A stretch of DNA of 7,284 nt from JAUXEH01 sp965602945. GTDB taxonomy: Bacteria > Acidobacteriota > Aminicenantia > Aminicenantales > Aminicenantaceae. Below the pieces are notes generated by a model. It ran no database searches. It was given only the letters and a program-made list of their open reading frames with translations, and was not told the DNA's origin. Position 1 is the stretch's first letter. Every line of letters begins with the position of its first letter. The translations under genes were made by a program, and so were the position numbers. The DNA lies in the NCBI GenBank assembly GCA_965602945.1, contig CBFDBC010000190.1:1-7284 (forward strand), read 5' to 3'. Of this stretch, positions 1-6,230 are shown piece after piece.

Positions 1-1384
1 TTTTGGTTGGCGACTGGGACTTCCGGTAATCGCCTGGATTCCTGATTTCCAGCACAAGCGAGAAGGGATGGTGGAGATATTTGAAGCCGAGGAGCAGCGG
101 CTTTTGCGAACGATTGATGAGAGCGGATGGAAGTTCGGAGACATCGAGCTTGTCCAGGCCTTCCTGCTCGGACAGGGTAACTTCTGAAGCGCTCTTGAGT
201 TCGACTCCCAAGAATCCTTTTTCCCTGACCGCGTCCTGTATGGCAAACCCGGCGAAGTCGAACACCGTGCTGGAATCGGATAGAATCTTCTCAGCGGTCA
301 CATGGAGGACAAAACTGCCCTTCTTGGGGTAGGCGAAAAGGACCTCCAGGTGCGAGAAGCCTTTGACCTCGACCTCGCGCCAATCTTCGATCCCATTTCC
401 GCTGACAGCCAGGATATTGTACCCGGCTGGAACCCTCACGGCCATGGAAGAAATGGTGTTCTGAAGGATCGAAAGAGAGATGGCTGTCGAGACTTTCAGG
501 GCGTCATCCTCGATGGAGAGCAGGTTGAGGCTCTCGGCATAGACCTTGGCCGGACCCTTTTTGACTTCCCTGGGCCTCTTGCGCCAGCGGATGGTGATGG
601 CATTCGAAGGGGACAATAGAGCCGACACATGGGTAAGGCTTCCCCGTTCCGAGACTTCCAGCTCCTGGGCGTTCAGGACCTCTACGTCTATGTTTTTGTA
701 TGGGATGTCGAATTCCAGGCTGGTGACTGCCGTGGAGGGGATGGGAAACGAGACTGTGCGTGGGCCTGGCTGGTCGGCGGATATCAGGGAGAAGTCGATC
801 TCGATCCTGTGTCTGCCCGTGTCACGCGTTGTCAGGGTGTGCCTGTTCCCCTCGAGCACCACCAGGGCCTGTTTCCCGTCGAAAAGGGCCCTTTTCAGCG
901 CGATATTGACAGGGAAAAACGGGATTTTCAGATACTGGTTTGTCTGGCGCTCGAAGATCTCCACAGAATATTCCACGGAGAACTTTGCGCTCCCGTCCGA
1001 GATTCTTCCTGTGTAGGCTCCTTTTGGCAGCAGGTAGTCGGCAGGGGGATGGATGATCGGATCCGTCGGGGGCTTCATACGGTTGAGGAGCCGCTTGAAC
1101 TGTTCCCTCGTGAGGACGACCTTCTCATCCTTGAGCTGGAAGGGAGGGGCGTGTTTGAGGCCCGTCTGCCGCAGGATAAGCTGGAATTCACTCCAGGATA
1201 GAACAAATTCGTCCTTGTCGAGCTCCAGGAGTTTCCGAAATTCCTCCCAGGGGATCCGGACGTCACCCTCTTTAGAAACGTCCTGCGCGTACACGGTGGT
1301 CACGCCGGCAGGGAGACCTAAAAGGATAACCACAAGAACGGCCAGTAAAGGACTTGCTGCTTTGCTTCCTGATCTTTTTTTCAT
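1..1384 (-). CDS. Exported protein of unknown function, 3' end cut by the window edge
   Basis: An uninterrupted frame of 461 codons runs from the ATG at 1384 off the left edge, so the C-terminus is missing. The start follows a strong ribosome site (AGGAGG at 1398-1393) and gives a classic signal peptide: basic MKKRSGSK, a hydrophobic stretch at about residues 12-27, and a VYA cleavage site near residue 33. Residues 45-102 hold three short copies of an aromatic/acidic EF-x-x-LL-type motif (PWEEFRKLLEL, SWSEFQLILRQ, TREQFKRLLNR). After a proline-rich spacer (about 104-120) the protein becomes a long alternating hydrophobic/polar sequence typical of stacked beta-sandwich domains. It resembles long secreted proteins of unknown function that I remember only vaguely, and I cannot name a family. 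There is no enzyme motif. It lies downstream of the response regulator gene and has its own promoter module (1404-1470), so it is probably a target of that regulator. The exported location is well supported; the function is unknown. Confidence 0.88.
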   Translation of the reverse strand, partial: MKKRSGSKAASPLLAVLVVILLGLPAGVTTVYAQDVSKEGDVRIPWEEFRKLLELDKDEFVLSWSEFQLILRQTGLKHAPPFQLKDEKVVLTREQFKRLLNRMKPPTDPIIHPPADYLLPKGAYTGRISDGSAKFSVEYSVEIFERQTNQYLKIPFFPVNIALKRALFDGKQALVVLEGNRHTLTTRDTGRHRIEIDFSLISADQPGPRTVSFPIPSTAVTSLEFDIPYKNIDVEVLNAQELEVSERGSLTHVSALLSPSNAITIRWRKRPREVKKGPAKVYAESLNLLSIEDDALKVSTAISLSILQNTISSMAVRVPAGYNILAVSGNGIEDWREVEVKGFSHLEVLFAYPKKGSFVLHVTAEKILSDSSTVFDFAGFAIQDAVREKGFLGVELKSASEVTLSEQEGLDKLDVSELPSALINRSQKPLLLGFKYLHHPFSLVLEIRNPGDYRKSQSPTK

Positions 1385-1403
1385 TTTTAAATCCTCCTGA
1401 AAA

Positions 1404-1470
1404 CAATATACCGGTTCCTGAAACTGGGGTTGTCACCAGGGGGTAAAAGGTATGTAAAAAGAATGTGAAC
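1404..1470 (-). promoter_or_regulatory. Promoter/operator module, site A: four 11-base repeats plus TATATTG
   Basis: Read on the minus strand, hexamers GTTCAC, TTTTAC, TTTTAC and GGTGAC start every 11 bases (plus-strand blocks 1465-1470, 1454-1459, 1443-1448, 1432-1437). The last hexamer overlaps a -35-like TGACAA. Nineteen bases separate GGTGACAA from TATATTG (1410-1404), a good -10 candidate. The same arrangement with the same spacings recurs at 5253-5319. Tandem 11-base half-sites abutting -35 are how PhoB/OmpR-family regulators bind and activate. The neighbouring regulator (1488-2186) is the obvious candidate, by inference. If TATATT is the -10, transcription would start close to 1398, just at the ribosome site, leaving a leader of only about 14 bases before the ATG at 1384. 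Confidence 0.72.
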
Positions 1471-1487
1471 TCTGGAAAAAGATCAGA

Positions 1488-2186
1488 CTAGGGCGATGAG
1501 AGGAAGCGGTAGCCGACTCCGTGGACAGTCTGTATGAACCGGGGACTGGCGGGTTCGTCCTCGATCTTCCGGCGCAGCTTGGCAATGTGCTGGTCCAGTG
1601 TGCGTGTGGTCCCCAGGTAGCGGATGCCCCAGATCTCATCCAGCAGCGTGAATCTCTCGACGACTTCGCCGTCACGGCCCACAAAAAACCGGAGGAGTGC
1701 CAGCTCGCGGGCCGACAGGGAGAACGTCTTCTTGCCTTTCTTGCCGCCGTAGGTTTTCGGGTCGATGACGACGTCACCGAAAGCGATAGGGCTTGTGTCT
1801 TTTTCGGGAGGCCTAACCCGGGAACGGCGCAGATGGGCCCGGATCCTGGCCAGCAGCTCGCTCACGCCGAAGGGCTTGACGATGTAATCATCCGCCCCCG
1901 TCTCCAGACCGACGACCTTCTCCACTTCCTGCCCCTTGGCCGTCAGCATCAGGACAGGGGTGACATCGTCCTGCTTGCGTATCTCCCGGCAGACGTCATA
2001 TCCGCTTATTTCCGGGATCATGATGTCAAGCAGGATGAGGGTCGGTTTTTCCCTCTCGTAGGCCCGCAGCGCCTCTTCGCCGTCTTCGGCCGTACAGACG
2101 GCGTATCCCTCTGCTTCGAGTAAGTCTGCGAGTCCGGTCAGGATGGACTTATCGTCCTCGACGACTAGGATCTTCTCTTTCTTCAT
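1488..2186 (-). CDS. OmpR/PhoB-family response regulator
   Basis: A 232-residue DNA-binding response regulator, the normal length for the family. The receiver domain (about 4-120) has the acidic pair D11/D12, the phospho-acceptor D54 in LLLDIMIPE, the switch T82 in LMLTAKG and K104 in YIVKPF. A charged linker (about 121-132) leads to a winged-helix domain (about 133-230) with the recognition-helix region TRTLDQHIAKLRRKIED at 194-210 and the closing wing VHGVGYRF. No key residue is missing. The start ATG overlaps the kinase stop codon (ATGA, 2186-2183), so the two are translationally coupled and almost certainly form a cognate pair. The stop lies 17 bases from site A and no terminator hairpin is visible, so some read-through into the next gene is possible. 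The probable targets are the 11-base repeats at sites A and B, which suggests autoregulation. The target assignment is inference; the family call is secure. Confidence 0.97.
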   Translation of the reverse strand: MKKEKILVVEDDKSILTGLADLLEAEGYAVCTAEDGEEALRAYEREKPTLILLDIMIPEISGYDVCREIRKQDDVTPVLMLTAKGQEVEKVVGLETGADDYIVKPFGVSELLARIRAHLRRSRVRPPEKDTSPIAFGDVVIDPKTYGGKKGKKTFSLSARELALLRFFVGRDGEVVERFTLLDEIWGIRYLGTTRTLDQHIAKLRRKIEDEPASPRFIQTVHGVGYRFLSSP

Positions 2187-4099
2187 GACTGTCCATTGCC
2201 GTGAAAGGGGAGGCGTATCTGGAACACACTCCCACCTCCGTCATGGGGGAAATAATGGATGTCCCCGCCGTGGTCGTGTACGATCCGGAGCGCGAGAGGA
2301 AGCCCCAGGCCGCTGCCCCGGACACGGCTGGTGAGCGATTCATCCACGCGGTAGAACTCCCTGAAGATCTTTTTCACTTCCTGCTGCGGGATCCCGATGC
2401 CGCGGTCCTTGACATTGATGAGCACTGATTCTTCGGTCCCCGTGACATCGATATCGATCTGTTTTATCTCTCCCGAGTATTTCTCCGCGTTGGAGATCAG
2501 GTTGAGAAGCGCCTGCATAATCGACTCCTCGTCCCCTTCGACAAACGCTTCCCCCAGGTCGTTCTGAAAAGTCAAACTGAACCCGTCATGCTCGAGCCTG
2601 ATCCGCTGCCCCTCGACCAGGCCCTCGCAGAGAAGCGCTACATCCAGCCGCCTCTTTTCGTATTTCTGTTCGCCCCGCTCCATATGTGTAAAGTCGAGGA
2701 CGTTGTTGATGAGCCGTGTCAACCGGTCTGTCTCGGAAACCATCAGGTCCAGGTATTTTTCCTGTTTTTCAAGATCGGGCTGGCGCCGTTCCTTGAGCAT
2801 CTCAGCGAACATCCGGATCGAGGTGAGGGGAGTCTTGAGCTCATGGGAGACATTGGTGACAAAGGTCGTCTTCTGCCGTACGAGCTGCATCTCGCTCCTC
2901 AACGTGTTCAGGATATAGGTCCCACCGCTGAGGATTGCCACAAACACGAAAACGACCAGGATCCAGAGGATGAGGACCGTCAGGTTCGCTCGTGAGGTGA
3001 TCGCATCCGGGTCGGAAAGGTAGGCGGCTATCTCCCAACGCGGCAGTCTCCCGCTGATCTCACGTGCGGCAAAAGGACTGCGCCAGTCTCGACTCTCTCC
3101 CTCCATCTCCGGGATCAGGAGCGGCCGCCCGCTCTCGTCCAGGATTGTCAAGATCCTGGCCTGGGTGTACATGTTCGGCAGCAGCCCCGCCATCCGGCCG
3201 CGCAGCGCGTCCTCGTCGACCACACACCCGACAAAATTCCCATCGAGATCCCGTTTCCAGAAGAGCAGCGTGAGCCGCTCCTCGATAAAACGGGGGATAA
3301 GTCCCAGCTCCCGTCCGGCCGTGATCTGGCTGAAGTGCTGCGGCTCGGAGATGAATATGGACTCGATCTGTTCCTGTCGTTCGATGTCAGCCTCCTGAGA
3401 GGGGACGGAACTGGGAGTGACGGTCCGGGATGGAGTCTCTATCCCTTTGGCCCGGGCCTGGTCATAGACTCGCTGGCGGACTTCCGGACTTTTCTCGAAC
3501 TCGCTGAGGGCCTTCTGCTCGGTCTGAGCCACTTCGATCTTTGTCATGGCCTCTTTCAGCTTGGCTTCGTTCGCCCCGACCTTGGCCGGCTGAGGGGGAA
3601 CACTCATGGTGTCGACGCCTTCTTCAGGGGAAGGCCGGCTTGCGATCTCGTCCTTGTAGAGCAGGGCGATGTTTTGAAAGACCGGGATGGCGGCACGGTC
3701 GGTTATGAAATCCCTGTTCCAATTCAGGAACGAGCGCTCCTTGTCTGAGGAAGCCGCGTCTAAAGTGGGCCAGACGATCTCCAGGTCCGGAGAGAGCAGG
3801 AAGGGGACCTGAATGAGTTCGGAGCGGGATTTCCATCCGGCAAAGGCGGGCTGTGGTGTGGAAGACGCCTGGGCCGGTGCGGAGGCTGCGAGCTCGTCGC
3901 GGATCCGGTCCAACTCCGTATTCAACAGGGAAACGGTCTGGACGAGCTCCACATCCAGGGTCCGCTGCAGATTCAGCTCGATGAAGCCCTGTTCCCTGTT
4001 GATGGACCGGATGGCGATGAAACCGAGTATGAGACTGGGGACAAAAACCGCCAGGACAAAAAGAAGGCGCAGATGAGGCCGACTCCGGTTGCTTTTCAT
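2183..4099 (-). CDS. Membrane sensor histidine kinase with large periplasmic domain
   Basis: A 638-residue kinase. The chosen ATG (4099) gives a proper basic N-terminus (MKSNRSRPHLR) just before transmembrane helix 1 (about 11-31). Codons at 4117 and 4132 are in-frame alternatives. A periplasmic region of about 340 residues follows (32-370), interrupted by a Pro/Gln/Glu-rich, partly coiled-coil linker (about 154-245). Its second lobe (about 270-368) contains FWKRDLDGNFVGCVVDEDAL and ILTILDESGRPLLIP, suggestive of a PAS/Cache-like fold. Helix 2 is at about 371-396. There is no recognisable HAMP domain; a short helix leads straight to the H-box FVTNVSHELKTPLTS with H419. The ATPase has the N-box (N537 in LISNAEKYS), G1 DRGIGIP (565-571), F-box FREFYRVD (579-586) and G2 GSGLGLPLA (595-603), all intact. 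The gene ends in a 4-base overlap with the response regulator. It is likely co-transcribed with the ARPP-1-like gene 49 bases upstream. The stimulus is unknown. Confidence 0.96.
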   Translation of the reverse strand: MKSNRSRPHLRLLFVLAVFVPSLILGFIAIRSINREQGFIELNLQRTLDVELVQTVSLLNTELDRIRDELAASAPAQASSTPQPAFAGWKSRSELIQVPFLLSPDLEIVWPTLDAASSDKERSFLNWNRDFITDRAAIPVFQNIALLYKDEIASRPSPEEGVDTMSVPPQPAKVGANEAKLKEAMTKIEVAQTEQKALSEFEKSPEVRQRVYDQARAKGIETPSRTVTPSSVPSQEADIERQEQIESIFISEPQHFSQITAGRELGLIPRFIEERLTLLFWKRDLDGNFVGCVVDEDALRGRMAGLLPNMYTQARILTILDESGRPLLIPEMEGESRDWRSPFAAREISGRLPRWEIAAYLSDPDAITSRANLTVLILWILVVFVFVAILSGGTYILNTLRSEMQLVRQKTTFVTNVSHELKTPLTSIRMFAEMLKERRQPDLEKQEKYLDLMVSETDRLTRLINNVLDFTHMERGEQKYEKRRLDVALLCEGLVEGQRIRLEHDGFSLTFQNDLGEAFVEGDEESIMQALLNLISNAEKYSGEIKQIDIDVTGTEESVLINVKDRGIGIPQQEVKKIFREFYRVDESLTSRVRGSGLGLPLALRIVHDHGGDIHYFPHDGGGSVFQIRLPFHGNGQS

Positions 4100-4115
4100 G
4101 GTCCTGGGTTGTCCC

Positions 4116-4146
4116 ATTATAATCACATTCATTGAGTCGGTGACAA
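4116..4146 (-). promoter_or_regulatory. Possible internal promoter ahead of the kinase
   Basis: In the 49-base gap between the ARPP-1-like stop and the kinase start, the minus strand carries TTGTCA (4146-4141) and a perfect TATAAT (4121-4116). They are separated by 19 bases, which is longer than the ideal 17. If used, transcription would begin near 4109, consistent with the 4099 start codon rather than the upstream ATGs at 4117 and 4132. The long spacer makes this weak, and the elements could be chance. Confidence 0.3.
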
Positions 4147-4148
4147 GT

Positions 4149-5192
4149 CTATTCCTCAGGTATTTCAGCAGCCTGGTCCCGGATGACCTTGATCCGATCC
4201 TTTTCCTGAGGGAATCCTGAAAGATGAACAACTTGCTCCGCATAGGCCAGGGCAAGGATATTGGCGGCGTAGTCTGCGGAGGAATACTCGAATCCAAGAT
4301 CGAGCCCGGTTTTGCTCCGGTAATTCCGGTCCATCAAGGATCTCAAGAACTCCGCCGCCTCATCCCGGCTGAGCGTGCCTCCCCTGGTTCGTTCGATAGA
4401 GGAGAGGGCCGATGACCTCAGGATCTTAGGCCACTGCTTGGCAAAGAGCTCCGGATTGGCGAAGATATCCACACTGACCATCTCTCCGTTCAAACCGATG
4501 ACCACACCCACAGCGTCCTTGTGGAGCCGGGGGATGTCCTGCATCTTCTTCTCCACCTTCTGGATGCGGGCTCGGGTTTCTTCCTTTTCAAACGCCTGCT
4601 GATAAGCATCCGAAGCTGACGTAACACCCAGTTTGCTGTTCTGCTCCGCGATGCTGGCCCAGATCTCCCTCTGGGCTGCCGGCGATTTTTCCTGTGCTTT
4701 TGCCCGCAGATCAGGTGTACCGAGGTTTTGCTTGCTGTAGAAACGGTCTGACGTCTGGTTCCATCGTCCATGCTCGACACAGTATACCGGCACCAGAAGA
4801 TCCTTCGTTCCCGGGGCCAGGAGGACATCGCCGGCCAGGATCCGGTCCTGGCGACAGCCTGTCAGGATCTCTCCTCCCATGAGGAAGATCGGGTGTTTGG
4901 AGGTGTTGCTGATCTTTACCTGTGGAACCCGGCCGCCCTCGACCTCGGACATCGTGATCCAGCCCTTTTCCAGGGCGTCTTCCAGAGTGGAATACGATGT
5001 GCCGTCCAGGACCTTATCCATGTGTACCGGGATTATGGTCAGATTTCCATGGCTGACTGGCTTTCCCAGCTCCAGCCGCTTCACCATTTCCCGGACAGGG
5101 TGCCGATTCTCCTTCGAATACGAAACCGCCTGGGGTCCCGACAGCATTACAACAGCCAGGGCCACCAAAATCATTGATGATCTTTTTAACAT
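4149..5192 (-). CDS. Exported ARPP-1-like (DUF6569-type) protein
   Basis: A 347-residue protein. The ATG at 5192 follows a strong ribosome site (AAGGAGG, 5207-5201) and begins a signal-peptide-like N-terminus: MLKR, then a hydrophobic segment at about 7-19, with possible cleavage around 22-26. An upstream in-frame ATG (5246) would bury the signal, so it is not used here. The mature part has the hallmarks I associate with the ARPP-1 family: NLTIIPV (50-56), YSTLEDAL (67-74), PIFLMGGEILTGCRQDRI (101-118), LLAPGTKDLLVPVYCVEHGRW (in 125-144), and a later VGVVIGLNGEMVSVDIFANP region (228-247). Two conserved-looking cysteines (C113, C138) lie in these motifs. ARPP-1 domains were described from associations with ADP-ribosyl-hydrolase and rhodanese/phosphatase proteins; the biochemical function is not established. 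This gene leads the two-component operon and has promoter site B, so the protein may be a periplasmic partner or output of the sensor. The family call rests on motif memory, not a search. Confidence 0.82.
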   Translation of the reverse strand: MLKRSSMILVALAVVMLSGPQAVSYSKENRHPVREMVKRLELGKPVSHGNLTIIPVHMDKVLDGTSYSTLEDALEKGWITMSEVEGGRVPQVKISNTSKHPIFLMGGEILTGCRQDRILAGDVLLAPGTKDLLVPVYCVEHGRWNQTSDRFYSKQNLGTPDLRAKAQEKSPAAQREIWASIAEQNSKLGVTSASDAYQQAFEKEETRARIQKVEKKMQDIPRLHKDAVGVVIGLNGEMVSVDIFANPELFAKQWPKILRSSALSSIERTRGGTLSRDEAAEFLRSLMDRNYRSKTGLDLGFEYSSADYAANILALAYAEQVVHLSGFPQEKDRIKVIRDQAAEIPEE

Positions 5193-5252
5193 CGAACGCT
5201 CCTCCTTGGAGTGGATTCGATGGCCCCTTATCCTCAACCGAGCCATCGTTCA

Positions 5253-5319
5253 CAATATACAGAGGGGGCTCGAAAGGCTTGTCACCCGTACGTAAAAGGT
5301 TTGTAAAAAAAATGTATGC
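5253..5319 (-). promoter_or_regulatory. Promoter/operator module, site B: four 11-base repeats plus TATATTG
   Basis: Minus-strand hexamers GCATAC, TTTTAC, TTTTAC and GGTGAC start every 11 bases (plus-strand blocks 5314-5319, 5303-5308, 5292-5297, 5281-5286). After GGTGACAA come 19 bases and then TATATTG (5259-5253). Every spacing equals that of site A (1404-1470), while the 19-base spacer itself is quite different, so this is conserved architecture rather than a recent duplication. The predicted start near 5247 leaves a leader of about 55 bases before the ATG at 5192. The module heads the ARPP-1/kinase/regulator operon, which suggests autoregulation by the OmpR-type regulator, by inference. 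Confidence 0.72.
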
Positions 5320-5337
5320 AGGTCGATTAATGCAAGG

Positions 5338-6012
5338 CTATTCTGACTTCTTATAGCTTATGGAAAGGCCGCCGCCCCGGCTGTCGACCGTGGTCTCCAG
5401 GTTCGGGAGGCTCATCAGGTACTCCATATAATCCCCGCTTCCGCCGCGGCCCCTTCTGCCGCGCCCTCGCATCGATACGTTGTGGGTCGTGTAGCATCCG
5501 CCTACCTCCAGCTTGGGGAGGACGGCGATGAAGTAGTTCTTGTACCAGCCCTTGTCTGCATCGGAGAACACGAAGTCAAAGGGCCCCTCCAGCGCAGGGA
5601 CGATCTCATGGGCATCCCCAAGGCGCGCGTCGATGTATTCTGAGAGACCCGCCGCCTCGAAGTTTTCCAGAGCCTCGCTGTGCCGCCGCTCGTCAATGTC
5701 GATGGTAATGAGTTTGCCACCGGTCTTGGAGAGGGCCCAGGCTATCCAGATCCCTGAGTGTCCGGTGGAGGTCCCGATCTCGAGTGCCCTCGTGTATTTG
5801 TTCTTGACGATGATGTCGTACAGTGTCTGTCCGTCCACGGCCGGAACGTTCATGTCGCCATATCCCCAGTTGTGGGAGTCGAGATATTTCTTGATGCGAG
5901 CATCGAGGTCTTCTCCGGTTGGAGCCACCGCATGGCTGGATGGCACAAAAGACACGATAAGGGCTGCGGCTATCAAGGGAATAAGTCGCTTCTTTGTTTT
6001 GAACATTTTCAT
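5338..6012 (-). CDS. Exported class I SAM-dependent O-methyltransferase
   Basis: A 224-residue protein with the fold and motifs of the catechol/caffeoyl-CoA O-methyltransferase-like family. Motif I is ALEIGTSTGHSGIWIA (76-91), which binds S-adenosylmethionine. The acidic end of strand 2 is ITIDID (102-107). D133 lies in LGDAHE, and FVFSDADKGWYKNYF (148-161) supplies the usual metal/catalytic aspartates and a conserved Lys and Tyr. The oddity is the N-terminus: MKMFKTKKR, a hydrophobic stretch at about 10-24 and SSHA before residue 29 form a textbook signal peptide. The start at 6012 has GGGAG upstream, and no later ATG removes the signal cleanly. Residues 182-193 are an Arg/Gly-rich insertion (RGRGRRGRGGSG). 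The substrate is unknown. It is transcribed ahead of the ARPP-1 operon, but 145 bases and site B separate them, so it is probably a separate unit. The methyltransferase call is firm; the exported location is predicted. Confidence 0.93.
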   Translation of the reverse strand: MKMFKTKKRLIPLIAAALIVSFVPSSHAVAPTGEDLDARIKKYLDSHNWGYGDMNVPAVDGQTLYDIIVKNKYTRALEIGTSTGHSGIWIAWALSKTGGKLITIDIDERRHSEALENFEAAGLSEYIDARLGDAHEIVPALEGPFDFVFSDADKGWYKNYFIAVLPKLEVGGCYTTHNVSMRGRGRRGRGGSGDYMEYLMSLPNLETTVDSRGGGLSISYKKSE

Positions 6013-6021
6013 GTCACTCTC

Positions 6022-6047
6022 CCGCAGGCATCTCCTGCCGGTTTTTT
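6022..6047. other. Hairpin with adjoining T-run next to the methyltransferase start
   Basis: GCAGG (6024-6028) and CCTGC (6034-6038) form a perfect stem with a five-base loop. It can extend by CC/GG past one bulged base (6022-6041), followed on the plus strand by six T's (6042-6047). Read on the plus strand it looks like a small intrinsic terminator, but no plus-strand gene lies to its left. Read on the minus strand it sits just upstream of the methyltransferase ribosome site, with AGGAG spanning the stem edge and loop, so it might instead influence translation of that gene. Confidence 0.4.
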
Positions 6048-6094
6048 GTTTTCATTGATTTAGACTCCCACAGTCTGAAAATCTTCCAATTCGC

Positions 6095-6122
6095 TTGGAC
6101 AGGTAGCGGATCTCTTGTCCAA
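6095..6122. repeat. Perfect 7-base inverted repeat, possible operator
   Basis: TTGGACA (6095-6101) and TGTCCAA (6116-6122) are perfect reverse complements. Their centres are 21 bases apart, that is two helical turns, so both arms face the same side of the DNA. It sits centrally between two divergent genes, as an operator for a dimeric regulator would, but no cognate regulator is identified. Confidence 0.4.
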
Positions 6123-6161
6123 AAGTACTGCCGTCAATGTTCTATAGCAGGAGGAGGGCAG

Positions 6162-6193
6162 GCAGATTTTGGGGAAGTTTTTCCAAGATCTGC
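6162..6193 (+). repeat. 11-base inverted repeat in the region upstream of the small exported gene
   Basis: GCAGATTTTGG (6162-6172) pairs with CCAAGATCTGC (6183-6193), with ten Watson-Crick pairs and one G-U in RNA, around a ten-base loop. It ends 37 bases before the ATG at 6231. It would be a stable leader hairpin if transcription starts to its left, or an operator if transcription starts to its right. Confidence 0.45.
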
Positions 6194-6230
6194 GTCTAAA
6201 TAGTAGATGAATATTTTAAGGAGGGGCATA

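Larger units (their letters stand above)
6048..6230. promoter_or_regulatory. Divergent intergenic region with several inverted repeats
   Basis: This stretch must carry promoters for both the methyltransferase (leftward) and the small exported protein (rightward). It contains AGACT/AGTCT (6062-6066, 6072-6076), TTGGACA/TGTCCAA (6095-6101, 6116-6122) and an 11-base imperfect repeat (6162-6172, 6183-6193). GTCTAAAT occurs once facing each gene, at 6194-6201 on the plus strand and 6065-6058 on the minus strand, and could serve as paired weak -10 elements. No convincing -35 is seen for either. No open reading frame with a ribosome site was found here. Confidence 0.4.

Noticed and set aside
302..1201. 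Overlapping plus-strand open frames (302-619, 546-1016, 629-1201)
   Set aside because: They lie antisense to the uninterrupted minus-strand exported-protein gene, lack ribosome sites and have unnatural composition.
1521..2123. 200-codon plus-strand open frame
   Set aside because: It is antisense to a clear response regulator with all catalytic residues; no domain is recognisable in it.
4100..4297. N-terminal extension of the kinase by 66 residues
   Set aside because: It would overlap the upstream ARPP-1-like gene by about 150 bases and bury the basic N-terminus before the first membrane helix.
5193..5246. N-terminal extension of the ARPP-1-like protein by 18 residues
   Set aside because: The strong AAGGAGG site sits just before the ATG at 5192, and the extension would put charged residues in front of the signal peptide.
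5304..5337. T-run after the methyltransferase stop as a terminator
   Set aside because: There is no GC-rich stem before the T's, and the T-run is part of the 11-base repeat module of site B.
5540..6058. 172-codon plus-strand open frame
   Set aside because: It mirrors the methyltransferase gene and has no ribosome site or recognisable motif.
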